Shown here: positions 32,801 through 41,706 of the stretch, piece after piece
Position numbering within the stretch: position 1 is the first letter of the stretch
Layout: each line of letters begins with the position of its first letter
Origin: Apostichopus japonicus
Lineage: Eukaryota; Echinodermata; Holothuroidea; Aspidochirotida; Stichopodidae
Assembly (NCBI RefSeq): GCF_037975245.1
Contig: NC_092568.1
Span: 30,050,001 to 30,114,000, forward strand
Length of the DNA: 64,000 nt
Reading direction: 5' to 3'
Position numbers and translations under genes: made by a program
The notes under the pieces: model-generated
Database searches by the model: none
The model's input: the letters and a program-made list of their open reading frames with translations, nothing else
Told to the model about the DNA's origin: nothing

Positions 32801-35800
32801 CGCAGCCGAGTTGAATGGAACAAATTACATCTTTCAACGAATGAAATATTTGCACTATTGCACGAATGGAAACCATTCATTATTTGTTTTATACAACACC
32901 TTCAAATTTGGATATAATTGGATGTAAAATGCACTCATGCAACAGACTGTTTTCTACAGACAGGTTTCTCTGCTCTCTTACCATTGAAAAAAGTGCTATC
33001 AAAAAAGTATAACCATGGTTCTATTTCATAGAGTGGAATAGAGCAGATTTTGCATGCAATCAAAGAGCAATCGACCAATCAAATGACCAGAATACAATTA
33101 GGTGTTGTATAATACTGGTCATTGTTACTTTGCCCAATTCACCAAACCTATATATCTATTAGTGTCCTACAGTGTACATCCTGCAGTGATATAGTAGTGG
33201 ACCTTGTTATTTTGCTACTTTTTTTCTGACAACCATGTTTGCTGGTTGGTCAACCAAAATGTAAGGCCTGGTTGTACGGGGGAGAGCCAGAAAATAATCA
33301 TTAAAAAGTTGACCTGCTCGTATAGAACAACCAAAATCTGATATGTTATAGCAGTTCATGTTTGTATCTAGTATGGTTGGCATTAGGGCACCCCAGTGAG
33401 AGGGAGATGGGTTCCGAAGGATATGGTGCTATTCCATGATTCAAATTACATGTACCATGTTTGATGATGGATTGTTCAACTCTCTCTAAATACTGAGTAC
33501 ATCAATTGACCTACTACCTAGCAAATATCCACACGTTGCTTTAGCCAAAATTCATACACTTCTGTGTGGAGCACCTTATTATCCACATCATCTTACTGTT
33601 GCTGGCAAATATCCGATACAAAATGTGCTTGTTTTGCGAAGGGTACATGCGAAGGAATTGCATTATAAATTTGTAAACAAAAATTTGTTTTCATTTTTGG
33701 ATATGCTATATCCAAACTTTATGCCTGACTGTTATAATAAAGTGGTGTGTAGAGGAGGGACAGTTTAGGTATTTCCAAACAACTCCCTGCATTAACCAAC
33801 CTCTGAATGAGAACTGGTCTTGAACTGCTAAGCACCTAAATGCACCACCATCAACAAACTTCAGGTTTCATTAAATTTAAAAAAAACTTTGCTAGACTTG
33901 TGCCACAGTCACTACCTAGAGTAAAATAACACTGATAGCTATTAAAGGTCAGACAAATGGATGAACCTTTTTTTTCCCTCAATATTTTTGGTTTTGCTGA
34001 CGTTAATAACAACTTTGCCAGACACTTTGCCCGAAACACATTTTTTTTTAGAAATATTACCTCAATAATTTCCTCTGGCCTGCTCACTGGAAATGCCTGA
34101 AACAAGAAATAAGGTGAAAAAATCCATGTCAAAAGTGTTTGGTCTTGAATTCTATATATTAAATGCATATTATTCTACGGTATAACTTGGTACGAGTAGG
34201 GTATCATAGTGGACACTATCATAGAACCAACAGGTCAGTTTGTAGGACATAGCCAGACCTATTTTGCTATTGGAAAAAACAAACAAAAACCAGCTTAAAG
34301 CAGCATTTTGTGTTTTGTTGCATTTTCCACTTTTTTGACAAGTCCATCAAGTTTTTAACATATATCAGTCACAAAACAGCAAACTAATATATTTGCCAAG
34401 TTTTTTCCCTGCCAAAAGCGTTAATTGGAGAGTAATTACCTAAGGACATTTGCAGATCATGAGAAAAGTGTCCACCGACAAACTACACATTAATCGCATA
34501 CAGTTCCCCCAACCCACTAGTTTGATTTCAACCAATCAGAGATGCAGGTTTAGTTATGAGCCGTTGCTAAAAATAGATTCAAAACGTCATGTTGGTAACT
34601 TGGTATACAACCAGCGAGCTGGACTCAAACAGCTCCCTGGTAAAACTGCCATAGACAATCTGCACAAGTCAAGCATGGTGTTGTATTACGTATTGGACAT
34701 TGATGTTTGTAGCTTTTAAATATTCATATTATGGGCCAGGTTTATTTGGATCCCAACGGAAAATATCTTCGAGAAAAAACAAAGTTGAAAGTTGTAAATT
34801 TTTCAACTTTATGCCACCATTTGAAGTAAGATTTGAATAGATAATTGATAGCAAATGAAGCTGGCTCCAACTTCAAGTGCACTATCTCATGGGATGTACA
34901 TTATTGCGTGAATACAGACCCGTCAACTCTCCCGGTTTTACCGGGAGACTCCCGTTTTTTACCCAAATCTCCGGGCCTCCCTGTTTCTTATTCTATTCTC
35001 CCGGTTTATTAATGTTTCATCACTAGCGACATTTCTGAAAATAGCCAACAATTAGTCCTATGCTTTGTAATTCCCCACAGTAATGCTGAACAGGAAAGGC
35101 TATTCAGTGTAGTTCGCAAGAACAAGACAGACAGTCGGTCAAGTCTCATGCTTGATGGGACTCTATCTAGCATACTAGCCATGAAGTCACAGTACCCAGA
35201 GTCCACTGTTCTCTGTTTCAAATGGAAGCCTACTAAAGAAACCCTGTAGAATGCGAAGCGAGCTGCTGTAAACTACAACAAGAAACACTGATTGGATGAT
35301 TCTCTCACTGTACTGCATAAGTAGACTATACTTATTTAGGAGTATTTATAAATATCATTTCAGTTGAAAATTACCTCCCTATTTTCCCCTGTTCTCCCTA
35401 TTTTTTGGCCCTGAAAAATGTTATTCTCCCTATTTTGGGGTCAAACAGGTTGACAGGTCTGTGAATAACCTGATTTATTTCTGAAGAAGCCCCTGCTTTG
35501 TCCTTCTCTTACCACTATCAAAAACTAGCCAAATAGAAATTTTGGTCTGACAGAGCCTAATTGTTTTTGGTTGGCAAAATTCAAAGCCTTTTAAGTTACT
35601 GAACATTTTACTGAACATGTTAGTTTTAGGGCTACATTACTTACTATGGTGTCAAGTTTGAAATGTTCTGCTTTACGTTTATGCTTTACATTAGCCTAGC
35701 CACAACAGTGTCTTTATTCCTACTGTAGTGCCCTAATTTAGCACAACTTTACATAGGCTAGTCCTATAGCCTATATAGGCCTACAGTACTTTAATCGAGC

Positions 35801-36199
35801 CATTTGCAGCAACTAAGTAGTATTATGCTAGTACTAGATGTGAGCCTAGGCATTACGTTACCAATTCTAGATCTGTTTAGGCTTCACCTACAAATTAGCA
35901 TGGGTAGGCCTTCAGTACTGACAAGTACGAATAAGCCCCCAACCTAGGTAAAATATAGACCAGAAAAGTGTAAAGTACAGTCAACAGCCTAACGTTAAGT
36001 TAGGCGTAACTTAGGTTCGTATACTACTATAGCCTAGGAAGTGCGACTTCTGCAACATTTGACCACAACCCGGTGAAACCGCAATAAAACTTAGTTATAG
36101 TACCTTATATGTAACTTTGTACACTGTAAAACCTTTCTCGTGAGTCGTTGGGTCTGTCACATTAAAACTTCGCACCCATTTATAATGAGCACCTGCCAT
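17022..36199 (-). CDS. RPS6KC1: RPS6KC1 orthologue: PX-MIT-pseudokinase, 13 coding exons, 1363 aa
   Basis: Encodes ribosomal protein S6 kinase delta-1 (RPK118), an endosome-associated protein whose PX domain binds phosphoinositides; the human protein binds sphingosine kinase 1. Exons (transcript order): 36199-36104, 34096-34061, 32368-32251, 30192-30077, 29588-29192, 27598-27326, 26066-25707, 25131-25013, 24836-24690, 23787-21776, 21422-21212, 18549-18454, 17132-17022. All junctions are GT-AG and the phases chain to 4092 nt. PX domain is ~5-122, an acidic/Ser linker ~123-423, MIT ~424-492, kinase N-lobe ~528-610, a ~585-residue Ser/Asp/Glu-rich insert, and the C-lobe ~1196-1363. The C-lobe has [11 protein letters not shown] and YVAPE, but DFG is replaced by FFS, as in human (YFS). 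Start ATG 36199 follows an in-frame TAG eleven codons upstream. Human RPS6KC1 is 1066 aa; the extra length is mostly the insert. Confidence 0.95.
18454..18549 (-). CDS. RPS6KC1: RPS6KC1 coding exon 12 (residues 1296-1327)
   Basis: C-lobe segment [16 protein letters not shown] ... SEGGSLLKQ, aligning with human LVECHPAGINTHTTL. Donor CAA|GTGAGT, phase 0. Confidence 0.92.
19058..19366. mobile_element. hAT-like non-autonomous element in RPS6KC1 intron 11
   Basis: The right end reads CTCCGCCACTG (reverse complement CAGTGGCGGAGCGT) and the left end has GGGGCGGAGCGTACAG, an imperfect inverted pair. The interior is shared with 3435-3690. No 8-bp target duplication could be matched, so the boundaries and the superfamily call are provisional. 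The intron otherwise holds only the (TA)n tract and the motif at 20899. Confidence 0.45.
20690..20833. repeat. (TA)n microsatellite
   Basis: An interrupted TA tract with TATAGA variants, in the RPS6KC1 intron between coding exons 11 and 12, close to the motif at 20899-20926. Open frames across it are repeat artefacts. Confidence 0.92.
20899..20926 (-). ncRNA. hammerhead-like core motif (CTGAAGA - stem - GAAA)
   Basis: The minus strand reads CTGAAGA (20926-20920), AG, stem GACAC, loop AGGC, stem GTGTC, T, GAAA (20902-20899). CTGANGA and GAAA around a stem II is the conserved core of hammerhead ribozymes, which are known from Penelope-like elements and retrozymes in animals. A convincing stem I was not found, so self-cleavage is unproven. 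It lies in the sense orientation within an RPS6KC1 intron, next to a (TA)n tract. Confidence 0.35.
21212..21422 (-). CDS. RPS6KC1: RPS6KC1 coding exon 11 (residues 1225-1295)
   Basis: Catalytic-loop equivalent [10 protein letters not shown], the degenerate activation segment (LTFFSQWK in place of DFG), YVAPEV and [17 protein letters not shown]. Donor AAAG|GTAGGT, phase 0. Confidence 0.95.
21577..21660. repeat. 42-bp tandem duplication
   Basis: Two near-identical copies of a 42-bp unit that begins ATAGCATTCTCTTGTACACA, with the second copy at 21619. It is in the intron between RPS6KC1 coding exons 10 and 11. No function is suggested. Confidence 0.85.
21776..23787 (-). CDS. RPS6KC1: RPS6KC1 coding exon 10 (residues 555-1224), giant insert exon
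   Basis: A 2012-nt exon that carries the rest of the N-lobe ([17 protein letters not shown]), the whole ~585-residue acidic Ser-rich insert, and the first C-lobe helices up to HACGIIC. The last codon (Arg of CRD) is split, donor GCAG|GTAATA, phase 2. Confidence 0.95.
24690..24836 (-). CDS. RPS6KC1: RPS6KC1 coding exon 9 (residues 506-554)
   Basis: Start of the kinase-like N-lobe: [15 protein letters not shown], a degenerate glycine loop, and LIIK with the VAIK-type Lys as the last residue. Donor AAA|GTATGT, phase 0. A second AG at 24833-24834 would break the frame. Confidence 0.92.
25013..25131 (-). CDS. RPS6KC1: RPS6KC1 coding exon 8 (residues 466-505)
   Basis: Third MIT helix: [18 protein letters not shown], nearly identical to human TRREAVKRRTAEYLMRAE. 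Donor GAG|GTAAGA, phase 0. Confidence 0.93.
25707..26066 (-). CDS. RPS6KC1: RPS6KC1 coding exon 7 (residues 346-465)
   Basis: End of the linker and first two helices of the MIT domain ([14 protein letters not shown] ... [16 protein letters not shown]). Donor GCAG|GTAAGG, phase 1. Confidence 0.92.
27326..27598 (-). CDS. RPS6KC1: RPS6KC1 coding exon 6 (residues 255-345)
   Basis: Ser/Pro-rich linker ([20 protein letters not shown]). Phase 1 on both sides, donor CCAG|GTGAGT. Confidence 0.85.
28086..28124 (+). ncRNA. hammerhead-like motif with stems I and II
   Basis: GCCT (28086-28089), TTGAAGA (28090-28096), A, stem GATCC (28098-28102), loop TGCTA, stem GGATC (28108-28112), GAAA (28113-28116), CGTC, AGGC (28121-28124). 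GCCT pairs with AGGC as stem I. The layout is that of a type I hammerhead with a minimal stem III. The core C3 is T, which should weaken or abolish cleavage. It is probably a Penelope- or retrozyme-type remnant and lies antisense in an RPS6KC1 intron. Its 21-bp hairpin part recurs at 4214-4234. Confidence 0.4.
28205..28720. repeat. interspersed repeat remnant with (ACAG)n
   Basis: Contains repeated phrases of the 'CCAAGTTTTG(A/T)...ATC' type, an (ACAG)n block at about 28660-28678, and a following CAATAGCTCACACCAGC. This combination resembles widespread invertebrate repeat families that end in an AGACAGACAG run and an AGCTCA motif. The class is not assigned. It occupies the intron between RPS6KC1 coding exons 5 and 6. 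Confidence 0.4.
29192..29588 (-). CDS. RPS6KC1: RPS6KC1 coding exon 5 (residues 123-254)
   Basis: Begins GGVQIIEKK and encodes an acidic, disordered linker between PX and MIT. Acceptor TTTGAAG, donor GCTG|GTAATA, phase 1. Confidence 0.85.
30077..30192 (-). CDS. RPS6KC1: RPS6KC1 coding exon 4 (residues 84-122)
   Basis: End of [22 protein letters not shown], matching human RFDETVIEERRQCAEDLLQF. It closes LEFFQ at donor CAG|GTTGGA, phase 0. Confidence 0.93.
30460..30800. repeat. cryptic CCCAAA-rich low-complexity tract
   Basis: Dozens of variants of 'GCCCAAA / CCCAAAAT' at irregular spacing on the + strand, and GAGGTGGAAA at about 30610 and 30767. It looks like a decayed short tandem repeat. 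It lies in the intron between RPS6KC1 coding exons 3 and 4. Confidence 0.45.
32251..32368 (-). CDS. RPS6KC1: RPS6KC1 coding exon 3 (residues 45-83)
   Basis: PX core [16 protein letters not shown], containing the RY(N/S)DF motif that contacts the 3-phosphoinositide. It ends FAKSKIF with donor phase 1 (TTTG|GTAGGT). Confidence 0.93.
32668..32720 (+). repeat. left copy of a ~55-bp direct repeat
   Basis: Shares TATCTAT(C/T)AGT(C/G)TCCTACAG and CATCCTGCAGTGATATAGTA with 33142-33195. The two copies bracket the foldback element. Confidence 0.7.
32721..32893. mobile_element. foldback (long inverted repeat) element
   Basis: The arms 32721-32796 and 32810-32893 are near-perfect inverted copies (for example AGTGCAATAGTGCAAATATT versus its complement at 32846-32865). 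They surround a 13-bp loop containing GGCGCAGCC. Both outer ends read TATA. The whole 173 bp could extrude as a cruciform or form a long RNA hairpin in either orientation. It is most likely a MITE of foldback type. It lies in the intron between RPS6KC1 coding exons 2 and 3. Confidence 0.8.
33142..33195 (+). repeat. right copy of a ~55-bp direct repeat
   Basis: The partner of 32668-32720, about 475 bp away. Confidence 0.7.
34061..34096 (-). CDS. RPS6KC1: RPS6KC1 coding exon 2 (residues 33-44)
   Basis: A 36-nt micro-exon encoding [12 protein letters not shown]. Acceptor TTTCAG and donor GAG|GTAATA, phase 0 on both sides. It matches the human PX segment VSRRNPEDVQE. Confidence 0.88.
34907..35469 (+). 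mobile_element. internally deleted hAT transposon
   Basis: The ends are inverted repeats: AGACCCGTCAAC at 34916-34927 and, reverse-complemented, AGACCTGTCAAC at 35460-35449. The flanks share GTGAATA (34908-34914 and 35461-35467), consistent with a 7-8-bp hAT target duplication. C-run/G-run motifs related to CTCCC(G/T)...TTTT occur inside both ends. It retains only the 3' part of a transposase gene. It lies in RPS6KC1 intron 1. Confidence 0.75.
35013..35249 (+). pseudogene. hAT transposase fragment, C-terminal dimerisation domain
   Basis: The + strand frame gives [20 protein letters not shown] ... [16 protein letters not shown] and ends at TAG 35247-35249. (P)HSNAE.ERLFS is the signature of the hAT C-terminal dimerisation region. 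The upstream catalytic RNase-H-like and BED finger parts are missing, and the fragment has no start codon of its own, so it is non-functional. Confidence 0.8.
36104..36199 (-). CDS. RPS6KC1: RPS6KC1 coding exon 1 (residues 1-32)
   Basis: Runs from the initiator Met (context AAAATGG) to donor AAG|GTACTA, phase 0. It encodes the start of the PX domain, ending [10 protein letters not shown], close to human GYTVYKVTAR. Confidence 0.92.
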
Positions 36200-36216
36200 T
36201 TTTCCCACAGGCCCAT
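36157..36216 (-). other. potential upstream ORF overlapping the RPS6KC1 start
   Basis: An ATG at 36216-36214, 17 bases before the RPS6KC1 ATG and in another frame, opens 19 codons and stops at TGA inside exon 1. If the mRNA starts upstream of 36216 this overlapping uORF would reduce translation of the main frame. Its context (CAGATGG) has A at -3 and G at +4, and is therefore usable. The transcription start is not known. Confidence 0.4.
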
Positions 36217-36540
36217 CTGTACAACGTTTCTAAATTAATTTCAGCATAGTGAATTATTCTCCATGCCATTGCGCAACAAAGGAAAGGTCAAGGGGAAAGG
36301 TAAATAAATGTCAGCTGAAAACACGTATGCGATTGCGCTAGGATTTACCAAAGGTGTCCACGGAGAGAAAAAAAGGAGTGAAAGTTTGCAGGCTCCAAGT
36401 AGACAGACATGAAATTATGTTCCCAAAATAACAATTTTGAAGTTATTGCAGCTCTTTACTAACCAAACCACTGTCACATACATGTGATCAGTGGTGTGAT
36501 GAGCATCGCCGACTAGGCTGACGGACCAGCACTTTCAGAG

Positions 36541-36840
36541 CTAGTGAGAGAAGGGAGCTTGGGACAGAGCAGGAAGAGGAGAACGTGGAAGCGACCTGTC
36601 GAAGAGATAGTGGAAGAGGTAGAGGGAGGTGTAGAGGTGAAGGAAGAGAGTTTAGAGAAGTGTGATAACATAAAGGAGGGGAGGGGTGAGGAGACAATGG
36701 AGGGGGGGGGGGTAAGAGAGAGGACTCGTGAAAGATGGGGTTGAGGAAACAGCAGAGGCGAAGAAATAGGGAAAGGAATGCAAGAAGTGGAATGGAATGG
36801 AAGAAGAGGAATCAGAAGTGGGAGGGGAAGGGACCTATAC
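36541..36840 (+). repeat. purine-rich tract upstream of RPS6KC1
   Basis: About 300 bases that are almost entirely A and G on the + strand (pyrimidine on the RPS6KC1 coding strand), starting ~340 bp upstream of the RPS6KC1 ATG. Long R-Y tracts can adopt triplex or H-DNA forms. The short open frames across it are compositional. Confidence 0.8.
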
Positions 36841-37250
36841 AGTGCACAATTCCAGGGGACGGGGAAAGAATAAGAGTCAAATTCTGCCTGGCTATGGATA
36901 TAATGACTAGCTACTTATCAGGCTTGCATATTTATATAGACTCACATGGATACCAAAGACAATCCTCAACTACTGACAAACGGAGGATATGGAGGGGGCA
37001 GGGAATATAGAGAGGAATGAAAGGAACAAAGGAATCAGCAGTGGGAGGGGAAGGAAGCGCAACATTAACTTTACAATTCGTGATCCAGTCGATGGACCAG
37101 TGGGGGGGGGGGGGAGGGGGGTTGTGAATAAAAGGCCAATCCTGCTTGGGTATGGACATTACTTCCCATTCTGTCAGGTATCCAGCTTGCATATTTATAG
37201 ACTCATGCAGACCTTTCACATCAATGGTCTATCCTCCATTAAACTAACCA
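36795..37250. repeat. two-copy degenerate tandem duplication (~225-265 bp)
   Basis: Shared blocks: GGAATCAG(A/C)AGTGGGAGGGGAAGG at 36808 and 37031, and GCTTGCATATTTATA(TA)GACTCA at 36922 and 37186, with related flanks (CC(T/A)GG(G)TATGGA). The spacing grows from 223 to 264 because the second copy contains a G run at 37101-37112. Confidence 0.7.
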
Positions 37251-40200
37251 GAAAGGGATTCCTCTCCCAGAGAATTTCATAGGAATACTCACAATGCTGA
37301 GGTCAGTACAGAACAAGGGATAAATTTCTGATGGGTTGTACGTGTATAACAAAATTCATCTCACCACTAAAGGAGACAAACCCAACCATTGTTGGTCTAA
37401 GTGACTAGAGATGACTGTCATAAACAACTTTCCCAAACAGCTAAGAAAAATATCTCATTTCATTTAGGATATATCAAGGATTCAATGCTTTTGCACACAA
37501 GGCTGAAAACTAGATCAAGTCTCAATATCACATCAAAGAGCCACATGTGCTTCCCTTTTTTATATATTTTTTTTATCTGACTTTTTATTTATTACAATGT
37601 TAATTGTCTGTAATGGAGATGACTTTTGCAAATGCTGAATCCAAAATATCCAACCACTTAACATGAACTAACGATGGCATCGCTTTCAGTGTCAACAGTT
37701 TACATTCCACCTTAAAAATACAGAAAAGAGTAAGGGAAGTACAATATGTTAGATCCTAGCAGCTTTTATGACATCAGAGATTTACAACACGACGGCTCCC
37801 ATAAAAGTCTTTTAAACTGAAATATCTCCCAATGGGGACCAACATTTCTCTTAGTGGTTGGAGGTTGTTTGGGGTTATCTGAGTTGTTCTTCAGATAAAC
37901 CAAAGATGATGATTGGGTTACTGAGGTGCTGTGTTATAAATTTCAGTAAAGGATACAAAGAGAGGGGGAGGGGTAAACCATGGGTGTGGGGTTCGCAATA
38001 CATGGAACCTTCAAAAGAAAACTAAAACAATGAAAAATAATTTTCAAAATTATAATTATTATTGTCTTTCAAAGACATATCAAGGAGCACCTGCAGCACA
38101 ATGTGTTGCAACATTAATACCATACTAAAAAAAAAAATAAAAAAAAATGAAAAAGACAACATAAATATGAAGGTTAATACACAAATGAAGGTGTTTTTTA
38201 ACACTAACAGATTAAATATTACTCTTTCTACAAACTTTCATCTGCATAGGTGATTTGACCCCAAGATTTTGAAATCGCATACAGAATACAAACAGTAAGA
38301 AATATACATACAACAACGGACAACTCATGACATCACAGGCAGACACAATGGCACTCAATCATGGTATAATATATTCCATCCTCCTCCCCCCTACTCCAAC
38401 TTTTACACTTCATTTTGACCTGTTGACCTTACTAAAAAAAATAATTGATAACAAAGATATAGTGTGTAGCCCAGGACTTGTGTTTGTACCAACCCCCCCC
38501 CCCCCCCCGTCTCCATCCACTAACTTAAGGTCATCTGTATGGCTTCCAACCTTGAGCATGCTAAACTTCCAAAGACATTTCAAAAACATTACTCTATCAA
38601 AGGATCTCATCCTTTTTTATTAATTCCTAGAGAATGGAGAGCAGGGGGGGGGGGGGGAGGATGTAAAATGATTCACATAATACTCTATGTTAGTTATTTA
38701 AAATCCTTAGATCTACTGGTAATGACAGTTTTATAATTTTAGCTATCCTACATAACAAGGGTTTCATGTCTGCTGCCCTTATTACACACTAAAATGTTAT
38801 TTTAAGAATGGCCTCCTGGGTAATCAACAGCTGTTTAGAAATAGTTGCACACAGAAAAGCTCTGTTCTTATGATTAATTGTTGAGATGAATGAGGTTCAG
38901 CAGCAAATATGTCCGGACACACTCAAAAGAAAAACAGAGTCTAAAACAAAATCATGTACTGTGCGTGTACAAAAGGAGTGGGACAAAAAACTATAAAAAA
39001 AGCTCTACTTTCATCAAAAAGTGGTAAATTTCATTCCAGAGCGAACCATCTGTTTAATGTCATTGCTTTGACATGGATGGTGATAAAGTGAGACATTGAT
39101 TACACAAATGTATTCTACATTAGGACAAAAGCTATTGCTGTTACATTGTCCTGTAGAAATTATGTACGCCCCTCTCCCCCACCCCCCCCCCCCTATACAA
39201 GATGAAGTTAGCTTTTAAATAGTCTGAACAATCAATAATTCATCTAGTTGGACTAAGTTAGTCCAGGGAGTTGAGAGACACCCAACTCCCTTCTTAGGCA
39301 TACTTTGATCTATTATGTAAGTGTGGTATGTCTAGCCTCAACTGTGACATTTGTTTTGAAAATATCAGACTATTTTGAGTATTTAACATCTGTTATATCA
39401 CACAATAAACTAACAAACTTTAACTTATATTCAGGTTTATATATTTATTGATATTATGATAAAAGGCATAACCAGCACCTTTCAAAAGATTAAATGTGCA
39501 AAAGGACTCACACTACTACAAAAACATTCTCTCCAAAAAAGTAAAATGAATAGGGTCTATTTATTTGGTTAAACTAGAATTGTTGCCAGGGCATAGCAGT
39601 GATGACTAAAATGTCTTCACAGTAGTTAAACACCCGAGTGATGAAATATGTCTCCATAACTAACAATACACTCAATTATGACCTTCAAAGAAACACTACC
39701 CTCAAAGTGAACATTCTATTTTATTTTCAGAGAATGTTTATAAAACAAAATCATCAGGACACTATTTAATGAAGAAGAGGGTTCTACAAAGTTATTAATG
39801 GGTAACACACAATTTGCCAAATTAGTAAATACTTGTCGCATACATCACACATGGATGATCAGAAAACCCCCATAGAAAAAACAAGAAAAAAAGTGACAAT
39901 TATAAGACATCAAACGGTTATCAAATGTTGCACTTTGTGTTGCCTTTGTAAATTAGATCAAAGTCGTGTAAAATTCACAAAATCAGCTACCCCCTCAATC
40001 TCACTCACATATGTAGGTAATAAATGTTTATTTAGTTTCATTTTTGCCTGGGGCAATTTTGGTACAGTATAAAAGCAGATTAAGTCTTCAGGTACAAAAT
40101 ATGCAGTTTCACAGCCCTACAATTATGATAAAAAATAACATAAAACATCAAAATATTCCAATATTGGAGTACAAAGTAAGTCACAGGTGGCTGAGGTTTT

Positions 40201-40720
40201 TTGATACTTCAATGCAGCCCTTGGTTACCTCAAGGTGTGAGTTGCATTTGGTAGGATAGGGAAAAAAACCCATATACGTAAGGAAGGTAACCATATAGTG
40301 AAACCTACAAAAATATCACAGAATCATATAAAAATATAAATATATAACAACCAGACTCTTTTGTTACTGTATTCAAAGTACAAGAGAAAAAAAAAATTAC
40401 CAAAAAAAAAAGTGAAAATAATACTACTAAATAATAACAATAATAAATAATAAATAAATAAAATTAGTGAGTTTCACCAACAACACATTTTCAAGGTATC
40501 CAGATGACCTCTCCACATCCAAATTTGAAGAATTTTTCTGATTTTAATGTCTCTGTTTGTTAATGCTTAATACTTCAATTAACGTAGCTGTGTTGGCAAA
40601 TGAAGTTAAATAACATAAAAACATATTTACTACAAAGTTGTAGAATAAATAGTTACCTGTCTCAGTTCAAAGAAATCTGCACATTAGTTTTAAGGACCGT
40701 ATGATTACCATGATGGAAAT
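37251..40720. other. intergenic, no gene seen
   Basis: AT-rich noncoding sequence with several G/C homopolymers (38489-38506, 38643-38656, 39182-39194) and an AATAA-rich simple stretch at 40380-40465. It could include part of a long FRMD6 3' UTR (minus strand), but no evidence fixes the transcript end. Confidence 0.4.
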
Positions 40721-41706
40721 CACATGATTCAGGGAACAAAACAAACCCAAGTACCTAGAAGATTTCCCTGAATGAGAAAATAAGTATATTACTTCATCAA
40801 GTCACACTACTCAGGGAACGAAACAAACCCAAGTACCAAGAAGATTTCCCTGAATGAGAAAATAAGTATTTAACTTCATCAAGTCACACTACTCAGGGAA
40901 CAAAACAACCCAAAGAAACCAGAAGATTTCCCTAAGTGTGGAAATAAGTACTTAACTTCATCAAGTCACACTACTCAGAGAACAAAACGACCAAAAGTAC
41001 CCAAAATACTTCTCTAAGTGTGGAAATAAGTACTTAACTTCATCAAGTCATACTACTCAGGGAACAAAACGACCAAAAGTACCCAAAATACTTCCCTAAG
41101 TGTGGAAATAAGTACTTAACTTCATCAAGTCACACTACTCAGGGAACGAAACGACCAAAAGTACCCAAAATACTTCCCTAAGTGTGGAAATAAGTACTTA
41201 ACTTCATCAAGTCACACTACTCAGGGAACGAAACGACCAAAAGTACCCATAATACTTCCCTAAGTGTGGAAATAAGTACTTAACTTCATCAAGTCACACT
41301 ACTCAGGGAACGAAACGACCAAAAGTACCCATAATACTTCCCTAAGTGTGGAAATAAGTACTTAACTTCATCAAGTCACACTACTCAGGGAACAAAATGA
41401 CCCAAAGTACCCAGAAAATTTCCCTAAGTGTGGAAATAAGTACTTAACTTCATCAGGTCACACTACTCAGGGAACAAAACGACCAAAAGTACCCAAATAC
41501 TTCCCTAAGTGTGGAAATAAGTACTTAACTTCATCAAGTCATACTACTCAGGGAACAAAACGACCCAAAGTACCCAGAAGATTTCCCTAAGTGAGAAAAT
41601 AAGTACTTAACTTCATCAGGTCACACTACTCACGGAAAAAAGTATTTCCAGGTTCCAAGGAGATTTGCCTAGGTGCATTAAGTACTGAATTGAATCAAGA
41701 CTTACA
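40721..41706. repeat. 82-bp tandem array, 12 copies
   Basis: The unit boundary CACTACTCAGGGAAC recurs every 82 bases (40805, 40887, 40969, 41051 and so on). The inner copies are nearly identical; the first copy and the last (41640-41706) are diverged. The total of 985 bp equals 12 units almost exactly. Each unit contains AGGGAA and, ~33 bases on, TTCCCT, which can pair. There are no Cas genes and the repeat lacks unique spacers, so it is a satellite array. It lies between RPS6KC1 and the FRMD6 stop codon. Confidence 0.95.

Noticed and set aside
40721-41706. CRISPR-like regular array
   Set aside because: The units are contiguous 82-mers without unique spacers, and the context is an intron-bearing animal genome. 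It is a tandem satellite.
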